From Mucilaginibacter aquatilis (GTDB lineage: Bacteria > Bacteroidota > Bacteroidia > Sphingobacteriales > Sphingobacteriaceae), in contig NZ_WQLA01000001.1 in NCBI RefSeq assembly GCF_009755275.1, positions 496,001 through 560,000 of the forward strand: a DNA stretch of 64,000 nt, given 5' to 3'. The position numbers and the translations under genes are program-made. Of the stretch, positions 56,337 to 64,000 are shown one piece after another. The first letter of the stretch is position 1. Each line of letters starts with the position of its first letter. The notes beneath the pieces were generated by a model that worked only from the letters and a program-made list of their open reading frames with translations, was not told the DNA's origin and searched no databases.

Positions 56337-57160
56337 TATTTCTTCCTTCTTTCTATGATATAACGATCAGATGTTTTCTTTTTGTCGCGGGTTTTGTAGC
56401 CTTTAGCCAATAAACCTTTGCGTGAACGTGGGTGACCACCTGATGAACGGCCTTCACCACCACCCATAGGGTGATCGACAGGGTTCATAGCTACACCACG
56501 AACGCGTGGACGACGACCTAACCAACGTTTGCGACCTGCTTTACCCAACACCTCGTTTGCTTTCTCAGAGTTAGATACAGTACCTACGGTTGCAAGGCAG
56601 GTAGCCAGGATCATACGGGTTTCGCCTGAAGGCAATTTGATGATAGCATATTTGCCATCACGAGCCGACAATTGAGCATATGTACCAGCTGAACGGGCAA
56701 TAATACCGCCCTGACCTGGGTTAAGTTCAATGTTATGAATGATAGAACCTAAAGGAATATTCTTTAATGGTAAAGTATTACCCACCTCTGGAGGTGAGCC
56801 AGCACCTGAAAGAACAGTTTGACCTACGGTTAAACCTTCTGGAGCTATCATATATCTTTTCTCGCCATCTGCATATACTAACAGGGCAATACGAGCCGAA
56901 CGGTTAGGGTCATACTCGATAGTTGCAACAGTTGCAGGGATATCGAATTTATTACGTTTAAAGTCAATTAAACGGTATGATTTTTTGTGACCACCACCTA
57001 AATAACGCATGGTCATTTTACCGGTGTTGTTACGACCACCTGATTTTTTGTGCGATACCACCAATGATTTTTCAGGAACGTTGGTTGTAACGTCAGAGTA
57101 ATCAGCACCTACCCTGAAACGGGTACCCGGGGTTACCGGTTTAAATCTTTTAACTGCCAT
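56336..57160 (-). CDS. rplB: 50S ribosomal protein L2
   Basis: 274 residues: [41 protein letters not shown] and [25 protein letters not shown] with the conserved His of the peptidyl-transferase vicinity. Confidence 0.99.
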   Translation of the reverse strand: MAVKRFKPVTPGTRFRVGADYSDVTTNVPEKSLVVSHKKSGGRNNTGKMTMRYLGGGHKKSYRLIDFKRNKFDIPATVATIEYDPNRSARIALLVYADGEKRYMIAPEGLTVGQTVLSGAGSPPEVGNTLPLKNIPLGSIIHNIELNPGQGGIIARSAGTYAQLSARDGKYAIIKLPSGETRMILATCLATVGTVSNSEKANEVLGKAGRKRWLGRRPRVRGVAMNPVDHPMGGGEGRSSGGHPRSRKGLLAKGYKTRDKKKTSDRYIIERRKK

Positions 57161-57169
57161 TTCTCTTAA

Positions 57170-57460
57170 TTAAATTGTGCTGTAAAAATCTATTGTTTCA
57201 CCATCCTTTAAAGTGATGATCGCTTTCTTGTAAGCAGCTGGTCTACCGGTTACGGTACCTGCTTTAGTGTAGCGGCTCTTCAGTTTGCCGGCATATTTCA
57301 TGGTATTAACTGCAGTTACAGTTACACCAAACATTGCTTCTACTGCTGCTTTGATCTGAATTTTATTCGCTCTGTGATCAACTTTAAAAGCATAACGATT
57401 CAGTTTCTCTGTCAACAGAGATACTTTCTCAGTAAGTAAAGGTTTTTTTAATATCTCCAT
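57170..57460 (-). CDS. rplW: 50S ribosomal protein L23
   Basis: 96 residues: EILKKPLLTEKVSLLTEKLNRYAFKVDHRANKIQIKAAVEAMFGV. Docking site for trigger factor and SRP at the tunnel exit. Confidence 0.99.
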   Translation of the reverse strand: MEILKKPLLTEKVSLLTEKLNRYAFKVDHRANKIQIKAAVEAMFGVTVTAVNTMKYAGKLKSRYTKAGTVTGRPAAYKKAIITLKDGETIDFYSTI

Positions 57461-57462
57461 AA

Positions 57463-58092
57463 TTACTTAGCGAACGCTTCCTCCAGAGTTTTAACAGAAC
57501 CAGTAGTAAGTAACAGTTTGCCAGCGTTTAACACGTCATAAGTGCTCAACTGATCGGCAGTTACAACCTTAGCTTTTTTCAGGTTTCTGCTTGATAAATA
57601 AATATTTTGATTAGCCGCAGGTAACACCAATAAAGTTTTTTCGTTGGTGAAGTTTAAGTCAGCAACTAACTGTACATAGTTTTTGGTTTTAATGCTATCG
57701 AAGTTAAAGTCTTCTAAAACTACGATGCTGTTATCCTGAGCTTTGTAAGTAAGAGCCGATTTACGGGCTAACTGCTTTAATTTTTTGTTCAGCTTGAAGC
57801 TGTAATCGCGCGGTTGCGGACCAAATACACGGCCACCACCGTTAAACAAAGGCGATTTGATGCTACCCGCACGGGCGCCACCAGTACCTTTTTGTTTGTG
57901 CAATTTGCGGGTTGAACCTGCAATTTCGTTACGTTGTTTTGCTTTGTGAGTACCCTGACGTTGGTTAGCTAAATACTGTTTAACGTCCAGATAAATAGCG
58001 TGGTCATTAGGCTCAATAGCAAAAACCGCATCAGACAGTTGCACCTTGGCACCTGTTTCTTTTCCTGATACATTTAATACGTTGATTTCCAT
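57463..58092 (-). CDS. rplD: 50S ribosomal protein L4
   Basis: 209 residues from ATG 58092 ([19 protein letters not shown]). Signature [33 protein letters not shown] and the [20 protein letters not shown] tunnel loop. In E. coli L4 represses the S10 operon; whether it does so here is not known. It starts 1 bp past the rplC stop. Confidence 0.98.
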   Translation of the reverse strand: MEINVLNVSGKETGAKVQLSDAVFAIEPNDHAIYLDVKQYLANQRQGTHKAKQRNEIAGSTRKLHKQKGTGGARAGSIKSPLFNGGGRVFGPQPRDYSFKLNKKLKQLARKSALTYKAQDNSIVVLEDFNFDSIKTKNYVQLVADLNFTNEKTLLVLPAANQNIYLSSRNLKKAKVVTADQLSTYDVLNAGKLLLTTGSVKTLEEAFAK

Positions 58093-58093
58093 C

Positions 58094-58711
58094 TTACTTA
58101 TCCACAATTACGAATGAACCTTTAGCTCCTGGGATGGAACCTTTAACAACCAGCAAGTTTTGCTCAGCAAATACTTTAACAACTTCAAGGTTTTGTACTT
58201 TAACACGTACATTACCAGTTTGGCCGGCCATACGCATACCTTTAAATACGCGTGAAGGCCACGATGAAGCACCCAGTGAACCTGGAGCGCGTAAACGGTT
58301 ATGCTGACCGTGAGTTTGCATACCCACACCGCCAAAACCATGACGCTTAACAACACCTTGAAAACCTTTACCTTTTGAGGTTCCAACTACGTCCACAAAA
58401 TCACCTGCAGCAAAAATATCAACGGTAACAGTGTCACCTAATGATTTTTCGTCTTCGAATGATTTGAACTCAACCAGCTTACGCTTTGGCGTAGTGCCGG
58501 CTTTTTGGAAATGACCTTTTAAAGGAGCAGAAGTGTTTTTTTCCTTCTTTTCATCGTATGCAAGCTGTACTGCTGCATAACCGTCTGCGTCAACAGACTT
58601 TACGTGGGTAACCACGCATGGCCCAGCCTCGATTACCGTACAAGGAATATTCTTCCCTGCCTCATCAAAAATGCTGGTCATTCCTACCTTTTTTCCAATA
58701 ATTCCTGACAT
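58094..58711 (-). CDS. rplC: 50S ribosomal protein L3, first gene of the supercluster
   Basis: 205 residues: [29 protein letters not shown] and the tip loop [29 protein letters not shown]. It is preceded by a consensus promoter and a leader of about 70 nt with a small hairpin. rpsJ, usually directly upstream of rplC, is absent at this site. Confidence 0.98.
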   Translation of the reverse strand: MSGIIGKKVGMTSIFDEAGKNIPCTVIEAGPCVVTHVKSVDADGYAAVQLAYDEKKEKNTSAPLKGHFQKAGTTPKRKLVEFKSFEDEKSLGDTVTVDIFAAGDFVDVVGTSKGKGFQGVVKRHGFGGVGMQTHGQHNRLRAPGSLGASSWPSRVFKGMRMAGQTGNVRVKVQNLEVVKVFAEQNLLVVKGSIPGAKGSFVIVDK

Positions 58712-58737
58712 TTTAATAATTTGTTTGTTATGCCCAT

Positions 58738-58755
58738 CGAAGCAGTAGGGCTTCG
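58738..58755. promoter_or_regulatory. Leader hairpin of the ribosomal supercluster
   Basis: CGAAGC (58738-58743) pairs with GCTTCG (58750-58755) around a 6-nt loop within the rplC leader. It is a possible target for autoregulation by a ribosomal protein (inference). Confidence 0.35.
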
Positions 58756-58786
58756 CTCAAGGCGGTTTTCCCGGTTTAAGGGAGGG

Positions 58787-58817
58787 CAAAGATAGGTATT
58801 TTTAATTAGCTGTCAAA
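58787..58817 (-). promoter_or_regulatory. Main promoter of the S10-spc-alpha supercluster
   Basis: On the minus strand, TTTG (58814-58817), exactly 19 bp, then TATCTTTG (58787-58794), a full consensus TTTG-N19-TAnnTTTG. Transcription should start near 58780. The stretch 58818-59079 upstream holds no convincing gene. Confidence 0.88.
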
Positions 58818-59079
58818 TAGTTACTTAATTATTTTCAAAGTTTTTAAGCCCTGATAATCAGCAACAACAAACTTTGGCTATTAACCATAAAACACATGTA
58901 AGCGCAATAGCAGGCGCAGTTGTCAAAACCTTACCAAAGTTTTTATTAAACTTGATTGTGCGGATGCCTTTTGCCAGATAAGCTTTATAAATTTCATGAA
59001 TCAGGGTCAGGGCTTTTATACATAAGTAGTATAAATAGCACTCTACCCGTGCAGCAAAGGGATAGCAATACGGTACATT

Positions 59080-59115
59080 AAAGTAAGAAGTTGATTAACA
59101 TCAACTTCTTACTTT
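59080..59115 (-). terminator. Terminator overlapping the end of tyrA
   Basis: A 15-bp perfect stem (59080-59094 with 59101-59115, arm AAAGTAAGAAGTTGA). The stop codon of the dehydrogenase gene lies inside the stem. The U run on the minus strand is weak. Confidence 0.65.
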
Positions 59116-60368
59116 TGCATCAGCTTTCTAATCATATCAGCACTATGTTGCTGTCCTTCTTCTAAGCGGTGACTAAAAAACGACTGCACCTGATTGAAGT
59201 GCTTTTTGTAACCTTCAATATCGCCATAGTTGATGATGGATGACCACTCGCGCACTGCCGAATGAAATTCAAGATCATCTCCTCTTATTGATTTATCATA
59301 TAGTGCCGTTTGGATTGACTCTTCCAGCAAGTCTTCATTTTTAAATAGATACTCAGCAATACCCAGGCGCAAACGATATGGTGGCGTTTGGCCTATCAGG
59401 TTATCATATGGGTTAACGCCAAGGTGATACCAAGCATCAACCATGCTTAATATACTCAGGTGCGAGTTAGCCTTGCGGTCTTGCACACTGCCGTGGAACG
59501 TAAACTCATCCATTACTGCGTCATTAAGCATTATTAGCTTACGGCTTTCATGAAACACAAAATCGCGGGCTTTGTATAGGCGGTCACGTAACGTTTGCTC
59601 GTCTTCCATAATCATGAGCTTAAAAAGTTCAGATTCTGACTGTGCATAACGCTTAACCTGCTGCCGCGCATACGGATTCAAAATAGCAAGGCCCGCATAC
59701 ACGTGAGCCTTATAACTGAAGATGCGTAAAGTAATTAATATTTTAACGTTATCAATTCCACCTAAGTAGGATGCGTTTTCCCAGGGGAAGAAGCCGGCAG
59801 ATGCCCAGGCGGTACCCATACTTTCGAAACCTACGTGGGTTACGGCTTGAGTATCGGCCGAAATTTTGTCGTGCTCGTGGTAATCAGATATCTCTACTAT
59901 TTCGGAGCCAATGGTTGTAAACAAATCAAGCATTCGCTGATAAGCTGCATCATCGGCACGGTAACGAATAAGAATTAATTTTTGCCCTGCGGGTTCAAAT
60001 CCACCACCATGCATGGCATGAAAAGTAATCACTTGCGAATCGGACGGCAGGTACTTATCAAAGATGGCAATCTCTGGATGTTTAACTGAGGTTTGCCCGG
60101 CCACTATTGCGCCAAATTTAATTGAACCGCTTGTTTGGGCAACCACCTGTTCCATACTATCGGCCTCAACCGAATAAATGAGCAAATCGCTCAGGCGGGC
60201 TACCTGTTTACCGTCATCCATCAGCTTAATGTTCAACGGCGCTAATTCTGCTTCAAGCCTGTCGCGGTTTTGCGGTAAATCACACCCCATTACGGTATAG
60301 CCGGCCCGGGCAAATGCCTTTGCATAAACTTTGCCCATATCGCCCAGCCCTATAATTCCGATATTCAT
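59109..60368 (-). CDS. tyrA: Prephenate dehydrogenase, fungal TYR1 type
   Basis: Tyrosine synthesis: oxidative decarboxylation of prephenate to 4-hydroxyphenylpyruvate with NAD(P). 419 residues. The Rossmann motif IGIIGLGDMGKVYAKAFARAGY is followed by LLIYSVEA, VAGQTSVKHPEI, FDKYLPSDSQVITFHAMHG, EHDKISADTQAVTHVGFESMGTAWA and LRIFSYKAHVYAGLAILNP. The whole protein lines up from memory with yeast Tyr1 rather than with short bacterial TyrA (about 280-370 aa), including the C-terminal helical half (DDLEFHSAVREWSSI). There is no chorismate mutase or ACT domain and no neighbouring aromatic-pathway gene. Confidence 0.88.
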   Translation of the reverse strand: MNIGIIGLGDMGKVYAKAFARAGYTVMGCDLPQNRDRLEAELAPLNIKLMDDGKQVARLSDLLIYSVEADSMEQVVAQTSGSIKFGAIVAGQTSVKHPEIAIFDKYLPSDSQVITFHAMHGGGFEPAGQKLILIRYRADDAAYQRMLDLFTTIGSEIVEISDYHEHDKISADTQAVTHVGFESMGTAWASAGFFPWENASYLGGIDNVKILITLRIFSYKAHVYAGLAILNPYARQQVKRYAQSESELFKLMIMEDEQTLRDRLYKARDFVFHESRKLIMLNDAVMDEFTFHGSVQDRKANSHLSILSMVDAWYHLGVNPYDNLIGQTPPYRLRLGIAEYLFKNEDLLEESIQTALYDKSIRGDDLEFHSAVREWSSIINYGDIEGYKKHFNQVQSFFSHRLEEGQQHSADMIRKLMQK

Positions 60369-60506
60369 GGGGCTAATATAAATATGGTTTGTTAATTTGC
60401 GTCAGGTTATCCTATATTCGTTATTTAGGCTTGGCCAAATAAAACATATTTGTTTTTATACGTTTAAACAAAACTAACCTGTTTACTACTCTACAACTAT
60501 TAGCTT

Positions 60507-61205
60507 ATGAATAACCGGTATATTGCATTCGCTTTAACATTTGCATTATCTGCAGCCAGTACAGTTACCACTGTGGCGCAAGACTCAACTAAAAAAAGCA
60601 ATGCTACTGTTGTTAAACCAACATATAAAGCCAAACCGGCTACTTACGCTTACGCCAGCCAGTCTCCCGCTGCACAACAACCCGGAGGCGCTCCTGTAAA
60701 TACAGACAAAAGCCTTAACGGCCAGTATCAATATCTTGCTACAAAGGTTTACAATTATCAAAAGCCTCAACTTGCAGCATTTTATAAAAACGTAAACGAC
60801 ACCTTACGCACCGAGCGAAAAAAAGTAAGGGATTTACAGGCCAAACTAGCCGAACAAGGCAAAGCAGTTAAAAACCTGCAGTCAGATGTGGATGCAAAAG
60901 AGCAAAGCCTTAGTGAGTCAAACTTAAAGGTAGACTCTATAAGCCTGCTTGGTATGCCGGTATCAAAATCGGCGTATAACAGTTTAATGTGGGGCCTGGT
61001 AATTGTGTTTGGCGCTGTAGCAGCTATTGTTATTTTCCAATCGGGCAGTGCGCGCCGCGAGGCCAAGTATCGTATTAAACTTTACGAAGAACTGGATGAG
61101 GAATACAAAGCCTACAAAGTGAAAGCCAATGAAAAGGAAAAGAAGCTGGCGCGCGAGTTACAGACCGAACGCAACAAGCTTGACGAACTTTTAGGCCGCG
61201 GATAA
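60507..61205 (+). CDS. Hypothetical membrane protein with signal peptide and coiled coils
   Basis: 232 residues: a signal peptide (1-25, ending TTVAQ), a low-complexity P/A/Q stretch, a coiled coil (95-140, many K/Q/E/L), one membrane span (159-178, LMWGLVIVFGAVAAIVIFQ) and a charged C-terminal coiled coil (182-230). SISLLGMPVSKSAYNSLMW before the span is a conserved-looking block. Similar Bacteroidota proteins are, to my recollection, sometimes labelled tRNA (guanine-N1)-methyltransferase; nothing in this sequence supports a methyltransferase. Function is unknown. Confidence 0.8.
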   Translation: MNNRYIAFALTFALSAASTVTTVAQDSTKKSNATVVKPTYKAKPATYAYASQSPAAQQPGGAPVNTDKSLNGQYQYLATKVYNYQKPQLAAFYKNVNDTLRTERKKVRDLQAKLAEQGKAVKNLQSDVDAKEQSLSESNLKVDSISLLGMPVSKSAYNSLMWGLVIVFGAVAAIVIFQSGSARREAKYRIKLYEELDEEYKAYKVKANEKEKKLARELQTERNKLDELLGRG

Positions 61206-61354
61206 TTTAATCCGTTAAATCTTAGAACTTCTTAATATAACATCCGTTAATTGGACAAGCCATTAGCCAACGCTTGCAAAGCAAACTTGCGCTTAATTAA
61301 CATTTAGGTAAACTTACGTATAGCAGGCAGGCTATTTAACAGTTAAAATTAACA

Positions 61355-61705
61355 ATGGACTATTTAATAGAGCTAAAAAACTGGCTGTTTTCCCTGGGCG
61401 AAGAACATGGCGTAAATCCGTTATTTTTGGCCTGCTTATATCTAACCAGCAAAGTATTCTTTTTTTCGCTACTTGGCTGGGTACTTAAAAACCTAAGGGA
61501 CAAAAAACCGATTACGCTACCATTACTTTTTGCATGTTTATGCTTTAGTGTACCGTACGTTTACATTATTATATTCGGTTACAACATATCTATTTGGATA
61601 TACCTTTTTATTGCATGTGTGTTTTCATACGGAGCATTTACCATCTGGAAAAAAGTTACTACCAAACCTTCCGTAGTCAACATTCCGGCAGATCAGGCAC
61701 CTTGA
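61355..61705 (+). CDS. Hypothetical small integral membrane protein
   Basis: 116 residues with three hydrophobic segments (about 22-44, 53-75 and 77-98) separated by short basic turns (KNLRDKK, WKKVTTK). The family is not recognised. It lies 149 bp downstream of the coiled-coil protein gene on the same strand and ends at a strong terminator. Function is unknown. Confidence 0.75.
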   Translation: MDYLIELKNWLFSLGEEHGVNPLFLACLYLTSKVFFFSLLGWVLKNLRDKKPITLPLLFACLCFSVPYVYIIIFGYNISIWIYLFIACVFSYGAFTIWKKVTTKPSVVNIPADQAP

Positions 61706-61717
61706 TTGAAAGATAGC

Positions 61718-61757
61718 AAAAAGAGAAAGCCACTTAATTAAGTGGCTTTCTCTTTTT
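61718..61757. terminator. Bidirectional terminator
   Basis: A 20-bp perfect palindromic stem (61718-61737 with 61738-61757) with A5/T5 ends, between the small membrane protein gene and the convergent permease gene. Confidence 0.93.
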
Positions 61758-61761
61758 ATTA

Positions 61762-64000
61762 CTATTCTGTTCGTAAGCTTTTCACCGGATTGGCAATGGC
61801 AGCCCTGATAGCCTGAAAGCTTACCGTAAGCAACGTTATCAGCATTGCTCCTACTCCTGATATGCAAAATATCCACCAAGAAATATTAGTACGGTATTCA
61901 TACGCCTGCAGCCATCCGCTTAAAAAGTACCAGGCAAGTGGGGCCGCAATAAAACATGAGATTAGTACCAGCAATACAAAGTCTTTTGAGAGCAAACTCC
62001 AAAGATTGTAAACTGATGCACCAAGTACCTTACGAACACCAATTTCTTTGGTACGCTGTTCGGCAACAAAGGATGCTAAACCAAATAAGCCCAATGAGGA
62101 TATCAGGATGGCGAGTATGGCAAACAGCGTAGCCAGATTACCAATCCGCTTTTCATTTTCAAATTTGCTGGCATACTGCTCGTCAACAAATCTGTATTCA
62201 AATGCCCCTTTCGGGTCATACTTTTTTATAACCTGCTCAATTTTGCCTAAGGCATCGTTAACCGGCATACCGGGCGTGATACGTATAATAATTTCATTTG
62301 TCCAACCGTAATTCAATACGTAAACAATAGGCTGAGCAGGTGCATAAGGTGATTCCATAACCATATCTTTAACTATACCAGTAACCCGCAATGGCTTGCT
62401 GTTGAATATGATTGTTTCTCCTATTGGCTCTTTAAAACCAACTATTTTGGCTGCGGCTTCATTAATGATGATACCCGCTGTATCGGTAGAGAAACTGCGT
62501 GAATAGTCACGTCCTTGTTTAAGCTGCCATCCTATAGTTTTACCATAGTCATGCGTAACGGCTACAGTGCCGAAAACCGGCGTTGTATTGGGTTGCTTGC
62601 CTTTCCAGTAAAACCCTATCTGGTTACTACCAATTGATGTTACCTTGCTCGATGATTCGGCCATGTTTGCTACGGCGCCGGTTTGCAAAAGCTCCTGGCG
62701 TATGGCATCATAATGTCCGTTCAGTTCAGGGCTTTGAATGCTGACGTTTATTAGTCCATCGCGCTGATAGCCAACAGGCCGGTTACGTGCATGCTGAATT
62801 TGACGGAATACGATTATAGTGCCAATAATTAAAGTGACCGATACTGTAAATTGTGTTACCACTAAAACCTTACGAGGTAGCGCCGCAAACCTGCCGGCCC
62901 TGAACGTGCCTTTAAGTACTTTAACTGTGTTGAAACCCGATAGGTAGAACGCCGGATAGCTACCTGCTACCAAACCGGTAATAACTGTGAACGCTATAGT
63001 AAATATCCAAAACACAGGATTTAACCAAGGGAAAGCAATTTGCTTATTTGATAAGCTATTGAAATAAGGCAAAAACAGGATAACTAGTACAACTGCTACC
63101 AAACACGCCAGCGATGCCATTACTAATGATTCGCTCAGGAACTGTCCTATAAGCTGACCGCGTACCGAACCCATGGCTTTGCGTACGCCTACTTCGCGTG
63201 CACGTTTTTCTGACCGGGCGGTACTCAGGTTCATGAAGTTGATACAAGCCAGAAGCAAAACAAACACACCTATAGTGCCAAACAGCCAAACAAAACGAAT
63301 TTTTCCACCTGAGCTTTTGCCGTTATTAAATTCACTATACAAATGCCATTTACTCATGGGAAACAATTGGATCTCATCTGCCGCCTCGGTAAAGTGTGAT
63401 TTGGCAACGTCCTTTATACGGGTATTGATGTTGTCCCAACTGGCCCCATCGTGTATCTGAGCAAAAAGTTGAAAGCTATGGTTACCCCACTCATCTTTAG
63501 ATTTTCGCACCCACTCCTGGCTATCAGCATAAGATTGCCACGCGGTAATAATATTCACGGCATTAAACGTAGTATTGGCAGGCATGTCTTCATAAACTCC
63601 AGCTACCTTTACTGTATTTTGGTTATTAATTACAACCGTTTTGCCCATCGCAGCACCATCACTAAAAAGGGACTGTGCAAGAGATTTTGAGATAATAGCT
63701 GAATTAGGATCTTTCAAAGCATCAAGCCGGCCTTCGAGCATATGCAGTGCAAGCATTTCCGGAAATTTCGGCTCAGCAAACAAACCGTTGTTTGATATCA
63801 CTTTATCACCAAACCTTATCATCATATCAAACTGCCAGGTTGTTTGAGCCAGGCGCTTAAGGTCTGAGCCAAATTTTGCCCTTAACTCTGGCGCTAAAGG
63901 CAATGCCGTTGCGGGATGCGTGCCTATATTACCGTCAAAGTTTTGGGTTGTCATTATTTGTGCTACCGTATTGTAATTGGCATGGTACTTATTGAAGGAT
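61762..64000 (-). CDS. MacB/FtsX-type ABC transporter permease, 5' end outside window
   Basis: Inner-membrane permease with a large periplasmic domain, of the mechanotransmission (MacB-like) type. The frame stays open past the ATG at 63954 to the window edge (SFNKYHANYNTVAQ precedes it), so the first TM segment lies outside. Visible: periplasmic MacB_PCD domain, FtsX segments with RSEKRAREVGVRKAMGS, a second periplasmic domain, then RTKEIGVRKVLGAS and a final TM block ending AIANPVKSLRTE. The duplicated arrangement and this C-terminus are typical of Bacteroidota permeases that export unknown substrates. No ATPase gene is visible in the window. Confidence 0.95.
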   Translation of the reverse strand, partial: SFNKYHANYNTVAQIMTTQNFDGNIGTHPATALPLAPELRAKFGSDLKRLAQTTWQFDMMIRFGDKVISNNGLFAEPKFPEMLALHMLEGRLDALKDPNSAIISKSLAQSLFSDGAAMGKTVVINNQNTVKVAGVYEDMPANTTFNAVNIITAWQSYADSQEWVRKSKDEWGNHSFQLFAQIHDGASWDNINTRIKDVAKSHFTEAADEIQLFPMSKWHLYSEFNNGKSSGGKIRFVWLFGTIGVFVLLLACINFMNLSTARSEKRAREVGVRKAMGSVRGQLIGQFLSESLVMASLACLVAVVLVILFLPYFNSLSNKQIAFPWLNPVFWIFTIAFTVITGLVAGSYPAFYLSGFNTVKVLKGTFRAGRFAALPRKVLVVTQFTVSVTLIIGTIIVFRQIQHARNRPVGYQRDGLINVSIQSPELNGHYDAIRQELLQTGAVANMAESSSKVTSIGSNQIGFYWKGKQPNTTPVFGTVAVTHDYGKTIGWQLKQGRDYSRSFSTDTAGIIINEAAAKIVGFKEPIGETIIFNSKPLRVTGIVKDMVMESPYAPAQPIVYVLNYGWTNEIIIRITPGMPVNDALGKIEQVIKKYDPKGAFEYRFVDEQYASKFENEKRIGNLATLFAILAILISSLGLFGLASFVAEQRTKEIGVRKVLGASVYNLWSLLSKDFVLLVLISCFIAAPLAWYFLSGWLQAYEYRTNISWWIFCISGVGAMLITLLTVSFQAIRAAIANPVKSLRTE

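Noticed and set aside
58855..59079. Minus-strand open frame upstream of rplC ending LIAKVCCC
   Set aside because: About 70 codons are open, but there is no ATG, GTG or TTG start and the region carries the supercluster promoter; at most a gene relic.
60507..61205. tRNA (guanine-N1)-methyltransferase label for the coiled-coil membrane protein
   Set aside because: A signal peptide, coiled coils and one TM span are visible, with no SPOUT or SAM-binding motif; the label would be a propagated misannotation.

Overview
The window comes from a Bacteroidota chromosome, most likely a member of the Sphingobacteriaceae related to Mucilaginibacter or Pedobacter. This rests on protein content (DUF3822 overlapping rsmD, GSII-type glutamine synthetase, MacB/FtsX permeases ending in NPVxSLRTE, a Pycsar-effector transmembrane domain) and on promoters. 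Several genes are preceded by the Bacteroidota housekeeping signal TTTG-N19-TAnnTTTG, and Shine-Dalgarno sequences are rare. No replication origin, CRISPR array or rRNA operon is visible. Both ends cut a gene: a GH31 glycosidase on the left and an ABC permease on the right.

Layout. 1-9 kb: GH31 alpha-glucosidase, GNAT acetyltransferase, ferritin, clpB and a membrane histidine kinase. 9.4-19.7 kb: a compact housekeeping stretch (RecD-like helicase, DUF3822-rsmD, DUF4269, pentapeptide protein, metalloprotease, GH3 enzyme, coaD, Nudix, pyrE, a YbiT-type ABC-F protein) with several overlapping gene ends. 19.8-26.1 kb: an Omp85-type outer membrane protein with an unusual N-terminal domain, a phosphodiesterase-family protein with a flippase-like membrane protein, and a PAP2 phosphatase. 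26.2-27.8 kb: a 1.5-kb interval bounded by an exact 18-bp repeat of the 3' end of tRNA-Lys(CTT), which looks like a small or decayed tRNA-integrated element. 27.9-36.1 kb: receiver protein, MBL hydrolase, then a minus-strand operon encoding an HD-domain/Pycsar-type membrane effector, polyphosphate kinase, an SdiA-regulated-like lipoprotein and a GAF protein. 36.3-43.3 kb: a second PAP2 gene, a GNAT gene followed by a duplicated scrap of the PAP2 3' end, GSII glutamine synthetase, dnaK, another GNAT gene, a Crp/Fnr regulator and an AhpD-like gene broken by an in-frame stop.

43.4-58.8 kb is the S10-spc-alpha ribosomal supercluster on the minus strand: 29 genes from rplC to rplQ, including secY, map, infA and rpoA. 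It starts from a textbook promoter directly upstream of rplC (rpsJ is not here). A second promoter, framed by a 10-bp inverted repeat, precedes rpsH. The right end carries a prephenate dehydrogenase of the fungal TYR1 type, two small membrane proteins and a MacB/FtsX permease.

Best candidates for new biology: the HD-Pycsar effector/ppk1 operon, the tRNA-Lys mini-element, the Omp85 protein with kinase-like motifs, the ABC-F protein with a dead second ATP site, and the fungal-type TyrA.
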